Shown: positions 19,920-28,613 of the stretch, in pieces
Layout of the letters: every line of letters begins with the position of its first letter
Numbering within the stretch: position 1 is the stretch's first letter
Assembly: GCA_949297715.1 (NCBI GenBank)
Contig: CASFTJ010000007.1
Coordinates: forward strand, 62,001 to 126,000
DNA: 64,000 nucleotides
Direction of reading: 5' to 3'
Origin: an uncultured bacterium
GTDB lineage: Bacteria > Cyanobacteriota > Vampirovibrionia > Gastranaerophilales > Gastranaerophilaceae
Translations under genes and position numbers: made by a program
Notes under the pieces: model-generated
Told to the model about the DNA's origin: nothing
The model's database searches: none
What the model saw: only the letters and a program-made list of their open reading frames with translations

Positions 19920-20285
19920 CTATTTTATTATTCCTTCTGTTTCATTGTACATTACCATATAAAAATCAGGACTTGTCAGGTTCGGATTTCTTTTCATAAA
20001 TTTTTCCAAATCAAACTTTTCTAAGTATTTGTCTAATTTTTCGACAACTTTCGGTCTGTCTTCATTTTCTGATTTTAGTTTTGATATGTAAGAGTTTACC
20101 ATTGCTTTAATTTCATCTTCCGTTAAAATCGGCATGCCGCCTAATCTTACTTCATCCGGTTCATCTTCTTCCAGATATTTCTTTAACTCTTTTTTCGGAT
20201 CTTCTTTTTGGCGTTTTCCGCCGCTGTCTGAGGATGTTGAAGATGATATAGCCCTGTTAAACGGGTTATTCACTGAATTAAACAT
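19920..20285 (-). CDS. Small charged protein, paralogue of the next downstream gene
   Basis: Not recognised. 121 residues: a Ser-rich start, a Lys/Glu-rich region (KKELKKYLEEDEPDEVRLGG) and a helical C-terminus containing YLEKFDLEKFMKRNPNLTSP and MVMYNETEGIIK. The order of F/Y, D, K and the final GII/LIK repeats that of the gene at 19445-19834, so they look like diverged duplicates. It has an AGGAGA ribosome site. Function unknown. Confidence 0.75.
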   Translation of the reverse strand: MFNSVNNPFNRAISSSTSSDSGGKRQKEDPKKELKKYLEEDEPDEVRLGGMPILTEDEIKAMVNSYISKLKSENEDRPKVVEKLDKYLEKFDLEKFMKRNPNLTSPDFYMVMYNETEGIIK

Positions 20286-20375
20286 ATATTTTCTCCTATT
20301 TTTTGCTATTTTACGGCATTTTTTAAGGAAAACTTTAATTTTCTCATTCTTTTATAGGATGCTTTTTTATTATTT

Positions 20376-21209
20376 TCAGTAAACTCCGCATATCACTCGG
20401 TCTATTCCGGCTAGGTCTTTCTGTATTTCTATTTTTGTAAATCCCGCTTCTTCCATTATTTTCTTAACGTCTTCTGCTTGACCGATTCCAAGCTCATACA
20501 TTAAGTATCCGCCTTTATTTAATACCTTTGGCGCTTCTTTTGTTATTTTTTCATAAAACTCCAAGCCCTTTTCATCTTTTGTAAAAAGCGCTATTTCAGG
20601 ATCAAATTTTACTTCCTCTTGAATTTTTTCTTTTTCTTGAGGCGGTATGTAAGGCGGGTTCGAAACTATTATATCAAAGGTTTCACCCTCTTTTACGTTT
20701 GAAAATATATCTGATTTTCTAAATATCGCGCGGTTATTCAAATTTAACTTTGATGCATTATCCAGCGCTGTTCTTAGAGCATCTGAGGATATATCAAGCC
20801 CGATTACCTGAGAATTTGTGTATTTCGCTATCATGCAGGCTATGCACCCTGAGCCTGTTCCAATATCCAAAACCATCTTAAAATCATTTTTATTTATTAT
20901 CTCTATCGCTTGTCTTACAAGAATTTCCGTTTCATCCCTCGGTATCAATACTGACGGGTTTACTATAAATTTTTCCCCCATAAAATCCGCTAAACCTATT
21001 ATATGCTGAATCGGTTGATGTGTTTTTGCCCTTATTTCGGCTTTTTCCTTGACTAATTCAAGCTTTTCGGCAGTTAACTTCTTTCCCATTATAATTTCTT
21101 TGTATCCGTAATTTGCAAAATGTTCTATTAATAATTTAACTTCTACATTTGCTTCATTCGGTTCTATTCCGCTGTCTGTCAAAATTTTAACTATTTCATT
21201 AATTGTCAT
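20376..21209 (-). CDS. prmC: Release factor glutamine N5-methyltransferase
   Basis: Methylates the Gln of the GGQ motif of RF1 and RF2, using S-adenosylmethionine, for efficient translation termination. The 277 residues have the usual N-terminal helical domain, PSVLIPRDETEILV, the SAM motif LDIGTGSGCIACMIA and the signature NPPYIP. It is the last gene of a leftward operon, starting three bases after the DUF3137 gene ends. Confidence 0.96.
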   Translation of the reverse strand: MTINEIVKILTDSGIEPNEANVEVKLLIEHFANYGYKEIIMGKKLTAEKLELVKEKAEIRAKTHQPIQHIIGLADFMGEKFIVNPSVLIPRDETEILVRQAIEIINKNDFKMVLDIGTGSGCIACMIAKYTNSQVIGLDISSDALRTALDNASKLNLNNRAIFRKSDIFSNVKEGETFDIIVSNPPYIPPQEKEKIQEEVKFDPEIALFTKDEKGLEFYEKITKEAPKVLNKGGYLMYELGIGQAEDVKKIMEEAGFTKIEIQKDLAGIDRVICGVY

Positions 21210-21212
21210 TTA

Positions 21213-22139
21213 CTATAACCCTATATTCTGGTTTAATTTCAATTCATCCACTATCTCAAGTATTGATACAAATTCGTTTAAAAGTTCCGTGAATTGCTTT
21301 GTATCGTTTACCGGCTTGTATAAACTGCCTAATTTAAACAAATCTTTATTTGTTGATATTGCTATCAAGATTTTATTGTCTTTTATAGAAGCTTCCATTT
21401 GAGAAGCATTAAATGCGTTCTTTATATTCTTGAATCTTTCCATAAATGATGTTGTCAAGATATATCTTGATTCTATCTGATCGCTTCCGTCTACAAAATA
21501 CATTTTGCTAAATTCAGGATCTTCCAGCTTTATTTCTTCGTAAACTTTACTGTTTAATAATCCGCGTCTTCTGATTATTGTATGACCTTTAAAATTTTTA
21601 CCAAAATCAATTTGAGCTATAACTCCTTTAAATTCAGTATGCTTATGACTATGACCGTCTGAATCTCTTGTTACATAATATAATTCGGTTTCATCTATGT
21701 TTATCGCTAATCCCTTATATGTACCGAAAAAACAGTCATCATCCCTTTTTTCATCAAAACGGCCAAATATTCTGGATTCTTTAAGGGTGTAACTATCTAT
21801 TACACTCGCATTCACCCAAACAAAATTCCCGAAAGCTTTCATTATCACCGGCATTACAATTCTTTTTATGGATTTTTCAAAATTTTTGCACATCCATCTT
21901 TTTATAGACACAACAATCATTAAAGATAATGCTATTATCGTTGAACATTCCCGCGTAAATTCAAATTTAAAAAAATACAAAATTGCTACCAAAACTATTA
22001 TTTCTACAATATAAATTATATGAATATTTGTCTTTATTCGTTTTTTTGTTCTCTCAAAAGATTCTAATTCTTTTGCAACGGAAGAGTGATATACCTGCGT
22101 GAAATTTCTTCTAAAATCCTGTATACTGTTAAATTCCAT
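21213..22139 (-). CDS. DUF3137-like membrane protein
   Basis: A 308-residue protein with two closely spaced hydrophobic helices (about residues 40-80: IIYIVEIIVLVAILYFF and CSTIIALSLMIVVSI) and a soluble C-terminal domain containing FKGVIAQIDFGKNFKGHTII, as in the DUF3137 family. Biochemical role unknown. It overlaps the upstream gene by 11 bases and is followed within three bases by prmC, so translation is coupled. Confidence 0.75.
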   Translation of the reverse strand: MEFNSIQDFRRNFTQVYHSSVAKELESFERTKKRIKTNIHIIYIVEIIVLVAILYFFKFEFTRECSTIIALSLMIVVSIKRWMCKNFEKSIKRIVMPVIMKAFGNFVWVNASVIDSYTLKESRIFGRFDEKRDDDCFFGTYKGLAINIDETELYYVTRDSDGHSHKHTEFKGVIAQIDFGKNFKGHTIIRRRGLLNSKVYEEIKLEDPEFSKMYFVDGSDQIESRYILTTSFMERFKNIKNAFNASQMEASIKDNKILIAISTNKDLFKLGSLYKPVNDTKQFTELLNEFVSILEIVDELKLNQNIGL

Positions 22140-22629
22140 ATATATTCTCCTTTTCGTGCTCTTTTATTATTTTATCTATCTCATTGCGTGCTTCCAATTT
22201 TGAAGAAAGTTCTTTTTTTTCAAGGTTATACTTCTTGCAAAGCCTATCATAATAATACAATTGCTTTTTTGTCGGCGGTTCATGGCTCATTTTAACCTCT
22301 TTTAAAAACTCCCGTTTTTTCTTCTCATAAGCTTTTTGCGCCTGAATTAAGGGTTCTTGAGCCTTTTTATAGTCATAATATTTGCGGCATTCCCTCATAA
22401 AGCTTAACGCTTCTCGCCTAAAATCTTCATCCTCCAAGTATTCTTCCATAAACTCAAAATGCGGATTGTTTATCTCTAAATAATACCTTTCATCCTCTAA
22501 AAAACCATCCAAAAGTTTCTCTATATCTACATTTGGCGACTTTTTTACATAAGCACGCAAAAAACCACACAGCGCAGACTTCTGTGTTTTTGTCAAATTT
22601 AAAAATATTTGATTTTTTATATTATACAT
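22129..22629 (-). CDS. Hypothetical helical protein in the prmC operon
   Basis: 166 residues, charged and helical. The C-terminal part PPTKKQLYYYDRLCKKYNLE followed by LEARNEIDKIIKEH resembles the short helical motif appended to several phage and DNA-binding proteins (T.KQ...L..L...LS..EA..I); that resemblance is from memory. No catalytic motif. It starts four bases after the stop of the 56-residue gene upstream and overlaps the DUF3137 gene. Confidence 0.7.
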   Translation of the reverse strand: MYNIKNQIFLNLTKTQKSALCGFLRAYVKKSPNVDIEKLLDGFLEDERYYLEINNPHFEFMEEYLEDEDFRREALSFMRECRKYYDYKKAQEPLIQAQKAYEKKKREFLKEVKMSHEPPTKKQLYYYDRLCKKYNLEKKELSSKLEARNEIDKIIKEHEKENIYGI

Positions 22630-22632
22630 TAC

Positions 22633-22803
22633 CTACTTTTTAAATAAGTCTTTCACAGTAAAAGTTTCAGGCTTTTCAAAATGAAATCTCGCTAATTTTT
22701 TGACAATCGGATTTGTTTGAAGCTTTGCCATCTTATCTTCTTTTTCTGGCTTAACCTCTGTTTTTTGAGTATTTTCAATGACCGTCAACTCTCTTTTATC
22801 CAT
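22633..22803 (-). CDS. 56-residue leader protein of the prmC operon
   Basis: A short reading frame from ATG 22803 to TAG 22633: MDKRELTVIENTQKTEV at the start, AKLQTNPIVKKLARFHF in the middle and FTVKDLFKK at the end. The spacing of four bases to the next start codon and uninterrupted direction argue that it is real and first in the operon. Basic, soluble, no known domain. It lies beside the candidate replication origin. Confidence 0.6.
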   Translation of the reverse strand: MDKRELTVIENTQKTEVKPEKEDKMAKLQTNPIVKKLARFHFEKPETFTVKDLFKK

Positions 22804-23099
22804 AAATATATTATACCTCTTTATATCTATATAAAAAAGTTTGTTACAAAATAATTGACCGGAAAGTATATATAAATTATATAATTTTACAAAACTTAAT
22901 ATCTTTGTTTTTTTAAAAGCATGCTCTATAATTAAATTCCCTAATCGTTACTAAAAAAATAAAAATAGCCAAAATGCAGACTAAACAACGAAAAAGAAAG
23001 TCTCGTCGTATGACAAGACTTATAAATATACATTTACCCCACAATCTTTATAACATAAAATATTACAATTGTCAAGCAGATTAATATATACTCCTTTTC

Positions 23100-23459
23100 A
23101 GCTTTTTTCTTTGTAGAAAACTTTCATGTTTTTTGTAGAAAACTCATGAGTTTTCTACATCTTATCCTCCATTTGGAGGATATTGGATTTTTTATACATT
23201 TTGTTGTTTTGTTTTCTACATAATTTTATACAGCCTTAAACCATTATTATCAGATAGTTTTAATAGGTTTTCTACAAATATTTACTGCTTATTACTACAA
23301 TTATTTATATTTATTATTATTTATATAATTAATTATATATAATATATTTTGTATAAAACTTTGAAACGTGAATTTTTGTTTTATTTTTTTTGTCTGTTAG
23401 GTCTTTAAGTTCTGTTTATTATATAATTTTATCAAGGGAGTAAAGATAAGGAGTAAGGT
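23100..23459. other. Putative chromosomal replication origin (oriC)
   Basis: The 656 bases between 22803 and dnaN hold no gene. Five copies of the 9-mer TTTTCTACA occur within 165 bases: minus strand at 23112-23120 and 23134-23142, plus strand at 23151-23159, 23212-23220 and 23268-23276. The second and third form a perfect 26-bp palindrome. The box differs by one base from TTTTCCACA, the DnaA box of cyanobacteria, and by two from TTATCCACA. A hairpin TATCCTCC-ATTT-GGAGGATA lies at 23163-23182, and 23281-23350 is almost pure A+T, as expected of an unwinding element. dnaN follows, as at the Synechococcus elongatus origin. Function is inferred. Confidence 0.62.
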
Positions 23460-24581
23460 ATGAAATTCTATGTAAATAAAGAAGATTTGTATAACGGAAT
23501 AAAAATAGTTGAAAGAGCCACAAGTACAAAAGCTTTGCAGCCTGTGTTAATGAATATTTTAATCGAAACCATTGACAAAGCTACAATAAAACTTGTTGCA
23601 ACGGATCTTGATTTAACGGTTGTTGCTTTAGTTGACGCTCAAGTGGAGGAAGAAGGCAGAATTACACTTCCTTCCAGAACTTTAAATGAAATCGTTTCAA
23701 AGCTTGGGGATAAGCTTATAACTTTTGAAATGGCAGAAGGTGAAAGTTCTGTTTCTATAACCTGCCAGAACTCAAAGTTTGAAATAATTGGAATTTCTGC
23801 AAATGAATTTCCTCCGGAAGTTTATAATATTGAATTGAACGAAGAAAACAGCTTTGAAATTGCGGTTAAACCGTTAGCAAAAGCTGTAGGTCAAGCAGGG
23901 TTTGCAGCAGCAGGGTATGAAACTTCTAACCTTCTTTCAGGTATTGTTTGCGATATTTCAGGTGAAGTGCTTGAAATTGCTTCTACAGACGGAAACAGGC
24001 TTGCAAGAGTTCGTGAAAAGATTGAAAATAAAGACGGAAGAACTTCTCAGCTTATTATTCCGTCAAAAACCCTTAACGAATTTATCAAGATGAGCTCTTA
24101 TATTGAAGAAGATAATGTAAAACTTTATACTGAAAGAACTAAGTTGATAATAAAAAGCGACAGAACCATGACGGTTTCAAGACTTTTGGAAGGTCAATTC
24201 CCTAAATATAATCAGCTTATTCCGGATGAAAGCCCGAAGGAAGCACTTGTAAGTGTAAACGATTTAAAATCTGCACTGGATAGGGTTTCTATTATGGTAA
24301 ACGACAAAACAAGTATTGTAAAAATGTCATTTACTCAAGGTAAACTGAAGCTTTCAGCAGACACTCCCGATAGCGGTAAATCTGAAGAAGAACTTGATAT
24401 TGTCTATAACAGCGAGGATTTGGATATTGCTTTTAATTATAAATTTGTACTGGAAGCTTTGAAAAATATGGAATGTGACAATGTTAAAATTGGTTTAAAC
24501 ACAAGCCTTTCAGCTACTGTTCTAAGACCGGATAGTGAAGATGATTTTGTTTGTTTGATTATGCCTGTTCAGATAAGATAA
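23460..24581 (+). CDS. dnaN: DNA polymerase III beta subunit (sliding clamp)
   Basis: The ring-shaped processivity clamp of the replicase; 373 residues with three repeated clamp domains. Landmarks: MKFYVNKEDLYNGIKIVERA, TLPSRTLNEIVSKL, ASTDGNRLARVREKI, LIIPSKTLNEF, GQFPKYNQLIPDE and the C-terminal CLIMPVQIR. It has an AAGGAGTAAGG ribosome site. The preceding DnaA-box-like cluster makes this the origin-flanking gene. It is the first of a rightward series with a C_GCAxxG_C_C gene, crcB and a TIM-barrel gene. Confidence 0.97.
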   Translation: MKFYVNKEDLYNGIKIVERATSTKALQPVLMNILIETIDKATIKLVATDLDLTVVALVDAQVEEEGRITLPSRTLNEIVSKLGDKLITFEMAEGESSVSITCQNSKFEIIGISANEFPPEVYNIELNEENSFEIAVKPLAKAVGQAGFAAAGYETSNLLSGIVCDISGEVLEIASTDGNRLARVREKIENKDGRTSQLIIPSKTLNEFIKMSSYIEEDNVKLYTERTKLIIKSDRTMTVSRLLEGQFPKYNQLIPDESPKEALVSVNDLKSALDRVSIMVNDKTSIVKMSFTQGKLKLSADTPDSGKSEEELDIVYNSEDLDIAFNYKFVLEALKNMECDNVKIGLNTSLSATVLRPDSEDDFVCLIMPVQIR

Positions 24582-24635
24582 AATTTTTATTATATGGCTT
24601 AAAAAAACAAAGACGAAATCTTAAAGGGAGAAAAA

Positions 24636-25034
24636 ATGAAAGATAAAGCATTGGATTATTATATGAATGGCGGATATTCCTGCAGTGAAAGTGTCATAAA
24701 AGCTGCAATTGATGAAGGTTTGTGTGACAAGTCATTACTTGCTGCAGCGACGGCATTTTCAGGCGGAATGTCATCTGGTTGTGTTTGCGGGGCTGTTGCG
24801 GCTGCGCAAATTATTTCAGGACTTCACTTTGGACGTGATAATCAATTTGAAAACGATAATACAGCAAGAGAAAAAGCTGCTTTTATTGTTGAAGAATTTA
24901 AGAAAAAACATAAAGTGACTTGCTGTCGTGTGCTTTCTAAAAATTTGCAGGGAATGAACAGAAAACAAAATTGTTCTAATTATGTGGCGGATGCTTGCGA
25001 TATAATTGAACAATTGCTTAAGGTTAAGGTATAA
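24636..25034 (+). CDS. C_GCAxxG_C_C-family redox protein
   Basis: 132 residues with the cysteine pattern that names the family: GGYSCSESVIKAA near the N-terminus, SSGCVCGAVAAAQ in the middle, and CCRVLSKNLQGMNRKQNCSN plus a further cysteine at the end. Members are thought to be redox-active or metal-binding; the exact reaction is not established. A GGGAG ribosome site precedes the ATG. Its stop codon directly abuts the crcB start, so the two are coupled. Confidence 0.88.
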   Translation: MKDKALDYYMNGGYSCSESVIKAAIDEGLCDKSLLAAATAFSGGMSSGCVCGAVAAAQIISGLHFGRDNQFENDNTAREKAAFIVEEFKKKHKVTCCRVLSKNLQGMNRKQNCSNYVADACDIIEQLLKVKV

Positions 25035-25409
25035 ATGCAAAACGTAATTGCAGTGTTTTTAGGCGGCGGAATTGGTGCTGTTTTAAGGTATATGACGGGA
25101 TTTTTTGCCGTCAGGTTTTTGAGCGTAAACTTGCCTGTAGCAACTTTTGCTGTGAATATAGTAGGATGTTTTATTTTGGGGTTGTTGTTTGCATTTTTTA
25201 TTGACAGACCTGAGATTAATACACCCTTGAAACTTGCTCTGACTGCGGGTTTTTGCGGGGGGCTTACGACATTCAGCACTTTTTCGCTTGAATTGTTTGA
25301 AATGCTTAAAAACGCTCAGTATATGCAAGTTTTCGTTTATTTAATCTTGAGTTTAATTATCGGACTTTTGGCAGTTTGGATTGGAGTTAGTTGTGCAAAA
25401 TTTATATAA
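25035..25409 (+). CDS. crcB: Fluoride-specific ion channel CrcB/FluC
   Basis: A 124-residue, four-helix inner-membrane protein that expels fluoride as an antiparallel dimer. Diagnostic segments are GGGIGAVLRYMTG, FAVNIVGCFILGLL (the conserved Asn) and GFCGGLTTFSTFSLE (the Phe-box and Thr-rich turn). The ATG follows the previous stop codon with no gap. I looked for a fluoride riboswitch upstream of the small operon and did not recognise one. Confidence 0.95.
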   Translation: MQNVIAVFLGGGIGAVLRYMTGFFAVRFLSVNLPVATFAVNIVGCFILGLLFAFFIDRPEINTPLKLALTAGFCGGLTTFSTFSLELFEMLKNAQYMQVFVYLILSLIIGLLAVWIGVSCAKFI

Positions 25410-26244
25410 ATTTGAAAAGTTAAACTTTTTAACGGCCGGAATGCCTTTGATTACAGGAAAAGGCGGTTATAGTAAGGCTTTTGACGTTTTGGAAGAAATG
25501 AAGCTTGATGGGATGGAATTGGAATTTGTTCATGGTGTCAGAATGAATGATGACACCAGAGGGCTTGTCAATAAAATGAGAGAGGATAAAAAGCTTATTT
25601 TGACAGCGCATGCACCATTTTATGTGAATTTAAACGCAAGAGAAACCGAAAAAGTTGATGCAAGTGTTGCAAGAATTTTTGAAACTGCTGTTGCAGGGCG
25701 TGATACTGGGGCTTTTAGTATAACTTTTCATGCGGCTTTTTATTTGGGGCAGGAAAAAGATGTTGTTTTTAATCAGGTTAAAACACAGATTAAGCGAATA
25801 ATCGACCTGATGGAAAAAGAAAATTTTAAAGTTTGGATAAGACCAGAAACAACAGGAAAATCTACACAGTGGGGGGATTTAGAGGAAATTGTGAATTTGT
25901 CAAAAGAGTTTGAAGGGTTTGTATTACCTTGTGTTGATTTTTCTCATCTTCATGCAAGAACAGGCGGGGAATACAATACTTATGATGAATTTTCTTCAAT
26001 TCTTGACACAATCGGAAATAAAATCGGGAAATATGCGCTTGAAAACTTTCACGGGCATCTTGCGGGGATTGAATACACTGCAAAAGGCGAAAGACAGCAT
26101 CTTAATCTGAAAGAATCCGATATGAATTATGTTGATTTATTAAAGGTGTTGAAATCGTTTGAGGTTAAGGGTGCCTTGGTTTGCGAAAGCCCGAATATTG
26201 AAGGGGATGCAAAATTATTAAAAGAAACTTATCTTTCTTTGTAA
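25393..26244 (+). CDS. Endonuclease IV-like TIM-barrel protein
   Basis: 283 residues resembling AP endonuclease family 2/endonuclease IV TIM barrels: GMELEFVHG, LTAHAPFYVNLNA, SITFHAAFY, IRPETTGK, LPCVDFSHLHART, ENFHGHLAGIEY and LVCESPN supply the His, Glu and Asp residues expected to hold metal ions in these barrels. DNA repair or sugar isomerase-like chemistry are the options; archaeal and bacterial relatives are usually annotated as endonuclease IV-like. I chose GTG 25393, six bases after a GGAG motif, rather than the TTG at 25381. It overlaps the crcB end by 17 bases. Confidence 0.78.
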   Translation: MQNLYKFEKLNFLTAGMPLITGKGGYSKAFDVLEEMKLDGMELEFVHGVRMNDDTRGLVNKMREDKKLILTAHAPFYVNLNARETEKVDASVARIFETAVAGRDTGAFSITFHAAFYLGQEKDVVFNQVKTQIKRIIDLMEKENFKVWIRPETTGKSTQWGDLEEIVNLSKEFEGFVLPCVDFSHLHARTGGEYNTYDEFSSILDTIGNKIGKYALENFHGHLAGIEYTAKGERQHLNLKESDMNYVDLLKVLKSFEVKGALVCESPNIEGDAKLLKETYLSL

Positions 26245-26258
26245 AGATAAAGGATTTA

Positions 26259-26267
26259 TGATAGAAT
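26259..26267 (+). promoter_or_regulatory. Extended -10 promoter of purB, leaderless type
   Basis: TG (26259-26260), one base, TAGAAT (26262-26267), then exactly six bases to ATG 26274, the same geometry as at der and ribE. Confidence 0.5.
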
Positions 26268-26273
26268 TAACTT

Positions 26274-27566
26274 ATGATTGACAGATATTCACGCGAAGAA
26301 ATGAAAAAGATTTGGGATTTAAACACCAAATTTGACTATTATTTAAGAGTGGAATTGGCAGTATGTGAGGCTTACACAAAGACCGGCAAAATTCCTAAGA
26401 AAGATTTTGATGAAATTAAAAAGCGCGCAAAGTTTAATATAGAACGGATTGACGAGATTGAAAGAGAAGTCAGACATGATGTGATTGCGTTTTTAACCTG
26501 TGTGAATGAAAGTTTAGGCGAAGAACTTTCACGCCATATGCATATCGGAATGACAAGTTCTGATGTAATAGATACGGCTTTTGCACTTCAAATTCAAGAC
26601 AGCGGAAAGATTATCAAAAAAGATCTTGATGAAACGATTAAATCATTAAAAGAGCTTGCCAAAAAGCATAAGAAAACAATTTGCATAGGCCGCTCTCACG
26701 GAATAATCGCTGAAGTTATGACTTTTGGCGTAAAGCTTTGCAATTGGATAGATATTTTAGAGCGTCAAAGAAATAATTTTGAACATGCATTAGAGGAAAT
26801 TCGAGTAGGACAGATTTCGGGGCCTGTCGGAACTTACAGTAATATTTCTCCTGAAATTGAAAAAATAACCTGTAAATCTTTAGGGTTGAAGCCTGCAAAA
26901 GTTTCAACACAAATTATTGCAAGGGATTATCACGCTTATTTTATGCAATCTTTGGCTTTAATAGCAAGTGTTCTGGAACAGTTTGCAACGGAGATAAGGC
27001 ATCTTCAAAGAACAGAAGTTTTAGAGGCGGAAGAAGGTTTTGCAAAGGGGCAAAAAGGTTCATCTGCAATGCCTCATAAGAAAAATCCTGTTTTATCCGA
27101 AAATATTTGTGGGTTGGCTCGAGTTGTCAGATGTAATTCGCTTGCGGCAATGGAAAATATTACACTGTGGCATGAAAGAGATATTTCTCACAGTTCTGCG
27201 GAAAGAATTATTTTCCCTGACAGCTTAATCCTTGTTGATTTTATGCTTAATCGCTTTAACGGAATTGTTCAAAATCTTGTTGTCCACGAAAAAAACATGC
27301 TCAAAAACGCCAATCGTTTCGGCGGGATTGTTTTTTCTCAAAAAGTTTTGCTTGAATTAACCGAAAAAGGCTTAACAAGAGAAGAAGCATACAAAATTGT
27401 TCAAAGAAATGCGCTTGATGCTTTTGAAAATGACGGTGATTTTAAGGCTAATCTTTTGAAGGACGAAGAAGTTTTAAAGCTTCTTTCAGTTGAAGAAATA
27501 GACAAAATTTTTGATAAAGAAGCTTATTTAAAAAATATAGAAGAAATTTACAAAAGAGTTTTATAA
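26274..27566 (+). CDS. purB: Adenylosuccinate lyase
   Basis: Catalyses two fumarate-releasing steps of purine synthesis (SAICAR to AICAR and adenylosuccinate to AMP). The 430 residues belong to the fumarase/aspartase superfamily: IDRYSREEMKKIW start, GMTSSDVIDTA, GRSHGIIAEVMTFG (active-site His) and the signature GSSAMPHKKNPVLSE with the catalytic Ser loop. Length normal. Close promoter spacing suggests it has its own leaderless transcript although it lies 29 bases after the TIM-barrel gene. A strong terminator follows. Confidence 0.97.
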   Translation: MIDRYSREEMKKIWDLNTKFDYYLRVELAVCEAYTKTGKIPKKDFDEIKKRAKFNIERIDEIEREVRHDVIAFLTCVNESLGEELSRHMHIGMTSSDVIDTAFALQIQDSGKIIKKDLDETIKSLKELAKKHKKTICIGRSHGIIAEVMTFGVKLCNWIDILERQRNNFEHALEEIRVGQISGPVGTYSNISPEIEKITCKSLGLKPAKVSTQIIARDYHAYFMQSLALIASVLEQFATEIRHLQRTEVLEAEEGFAKGQKGSSAMPHKKNPVLSENICGLARVVRCNSLAAMENITLWHERDISHSSAERIIFPDSLILVDFMLNRFNGIVQNLVVHEKNMLKNANRFGGIVFSQKVLLELTEKGLTREEAYKIVQRNALDAFENDGDFKANLLKDEEVLKLLSVEEIDKIFDKEAYLKNIEEIYKRVL

Positions 27567-27572
27567 ATAACT

Positions 27573-27602
27573 AAAAAAGCCGGTATTAAACCGGCCTTTT
27601 TT
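27573..27602. terminator. Bidirectional terminator after purB
   Basis: AAAAAAGCCGG pairs with CCGGCCTTTTTT around TATTAAA; it lies between convergent purB and gloA. Confidence 0.88.
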
Positions 27603-27619
27603 ATAAAATATTATGCATT

Positions 27620-28003
27620 TTACCAAACAACTTTTTCAATAAGTTCAATTTCATAACCGTCAGGATCTTTGATAAAAGCAATTTTTGTACCTTTCCCATT
27701 TAGGTCAAACGGTTCATAAAGGTATTCGTAACCGAGTTTGTGAAGTTTTTCACTAAATTTGTCAAGCGAATCAACCGAAAAAGCAAAATGTCCGAATCCT
27801 GTTCCAAGTTGGTAACCGTCTGAGGGGGTGTCGTCATTGTAGGTAAGTTCAATCTGGCAAACACCTTCTTCGTCAGTTAAAAAGATAAGTTCACAATCAT
27901 CTAATCTTTTCTTTTTGTCTATTTTCATATTTAAAAGTTCTGTGTAGAATTTGATTGATTTTTCGGCATCTTTTACTCTTATCATTGTGTGTAAAAATTT
28001 CAT
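27620..28003 (-). CDS. gloA: Lactoylglutathione lyase-like glyoxalase I
   Basis: A 127-residue vicinal-oxygen-chelate metalloenzyme expected to isomerise the methylglyoxal hemithioacetal. It holds two beta-alpha-beta-beta-beta modules with metal ligands His in FLHTMIRV, Glu in CQIELTYN, His in TGFGHFAFSV and Glu in GYEIELIE, which fits the nickel-type bacterial enzyme. AAGGAGAG-like ribosome site. Monocistronic by position. Confidence 0.92.
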   Translation of the reverse strand: MKFLHTMIRVKDAEKSIKFYTELLNMKIDKKKRLDDCELIFLTDEEGVCQIELTYNDDTPSDGYQLGTGFGHFAFSVDSLDKFSEKLHKLGYEYLYEPFDLNGKGTKIAFIKDPDGYEIELIEKVVW

Positions 28004-28046
28004 TATAACTCTCCTTTATTTTTGCACACTTATTTTAGCATAAAAT

Positions 28047-28508
28047 TTACTTCATATCTTTTGCGATAACGTCAGTAATGTCTTCTCCGCCGTAAAATAC
28101 CATGCTTTTAGGCAGAACAAGGTTGTAATTGAGGCTTTTGGCTTTTTCGATTACAGCGGCGCGAATTTCAGTGTCAATTTGGGTTAGTTTGTCGTTGTAA
28201 TCCTTATCCAGTGCAAGTTTTTGTTCATTTATTTGATTGCGGTATTTTTCTTCAAGAGCTGTTATTTTTGCAGGATCTTTTTCTTTGGAAATTTCGGTTT
28301 GCGCTTGTTGAATTGTTTTTTGCATTTCTTCAAGCTTCTTTTCCTGGTCGGCTTTAAGCTGTTTTACCTGAGAAGAATTTGCAACAATTTGCTGAACATC
28401 TACAACCGCAATTTTGGGGGCAGTGTCTGAAATTGCAATATTGTTTATTGAATACCCCAGAGCAAACGCTGCTAAACAAATAAATAAAAACCCGAATTTT
28501 TTTGTCAT
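28047..28508 (-). CDS. OmpH/Skp-family periplasmic chaperone
   Basis: 153 residues: a signal peptide or N-terminal anchor (KKFGFLFICLAAFALGY), then IAVVDVQQIVANS, the start of the Skp fold, a long coiled-coil arm (about residues 50-110, rich in Lys, Glu and Gln), and the closing strand LNYNLVLPKSMVFYGGEDIT. Skp chaperones unfolded outer-membrane proteins across the periplasm, consistent with the TolC-type proteins in this window. No bam or lpx genes are adjacent. Confidence 0.88.
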   Translation of the reverse strand: MTKKFGFLFICLAAFALGYSINNIAISDTAPKIAVVDVQQIVANSSQVKQLKADQEKKLEEMQKTIQQAQTEISKEKDPAKITALEEKYRNQINEQKLALDKDYNDKLTQIDTEIRAAVIEKAKSLNYNLVLPKSMVFYGGEDITDVIAKDMK

Positions 28509-28613
28509 AATATAAATCCTTTCTTCTTTTGTACAAAAAAATAGTATTTTAAAAAGGAATAGGATAAATTAGCCGGGTTGGCAGTCTTGAATGTTGAAAA
28601 CGCTTAATTTTTA

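Noticed and set aside
24582-24635. Fluoride riboswitch before the crcB operon
   Set aside because: The short leader lacks the conserved GC-rich elements; nothing matches the motif.
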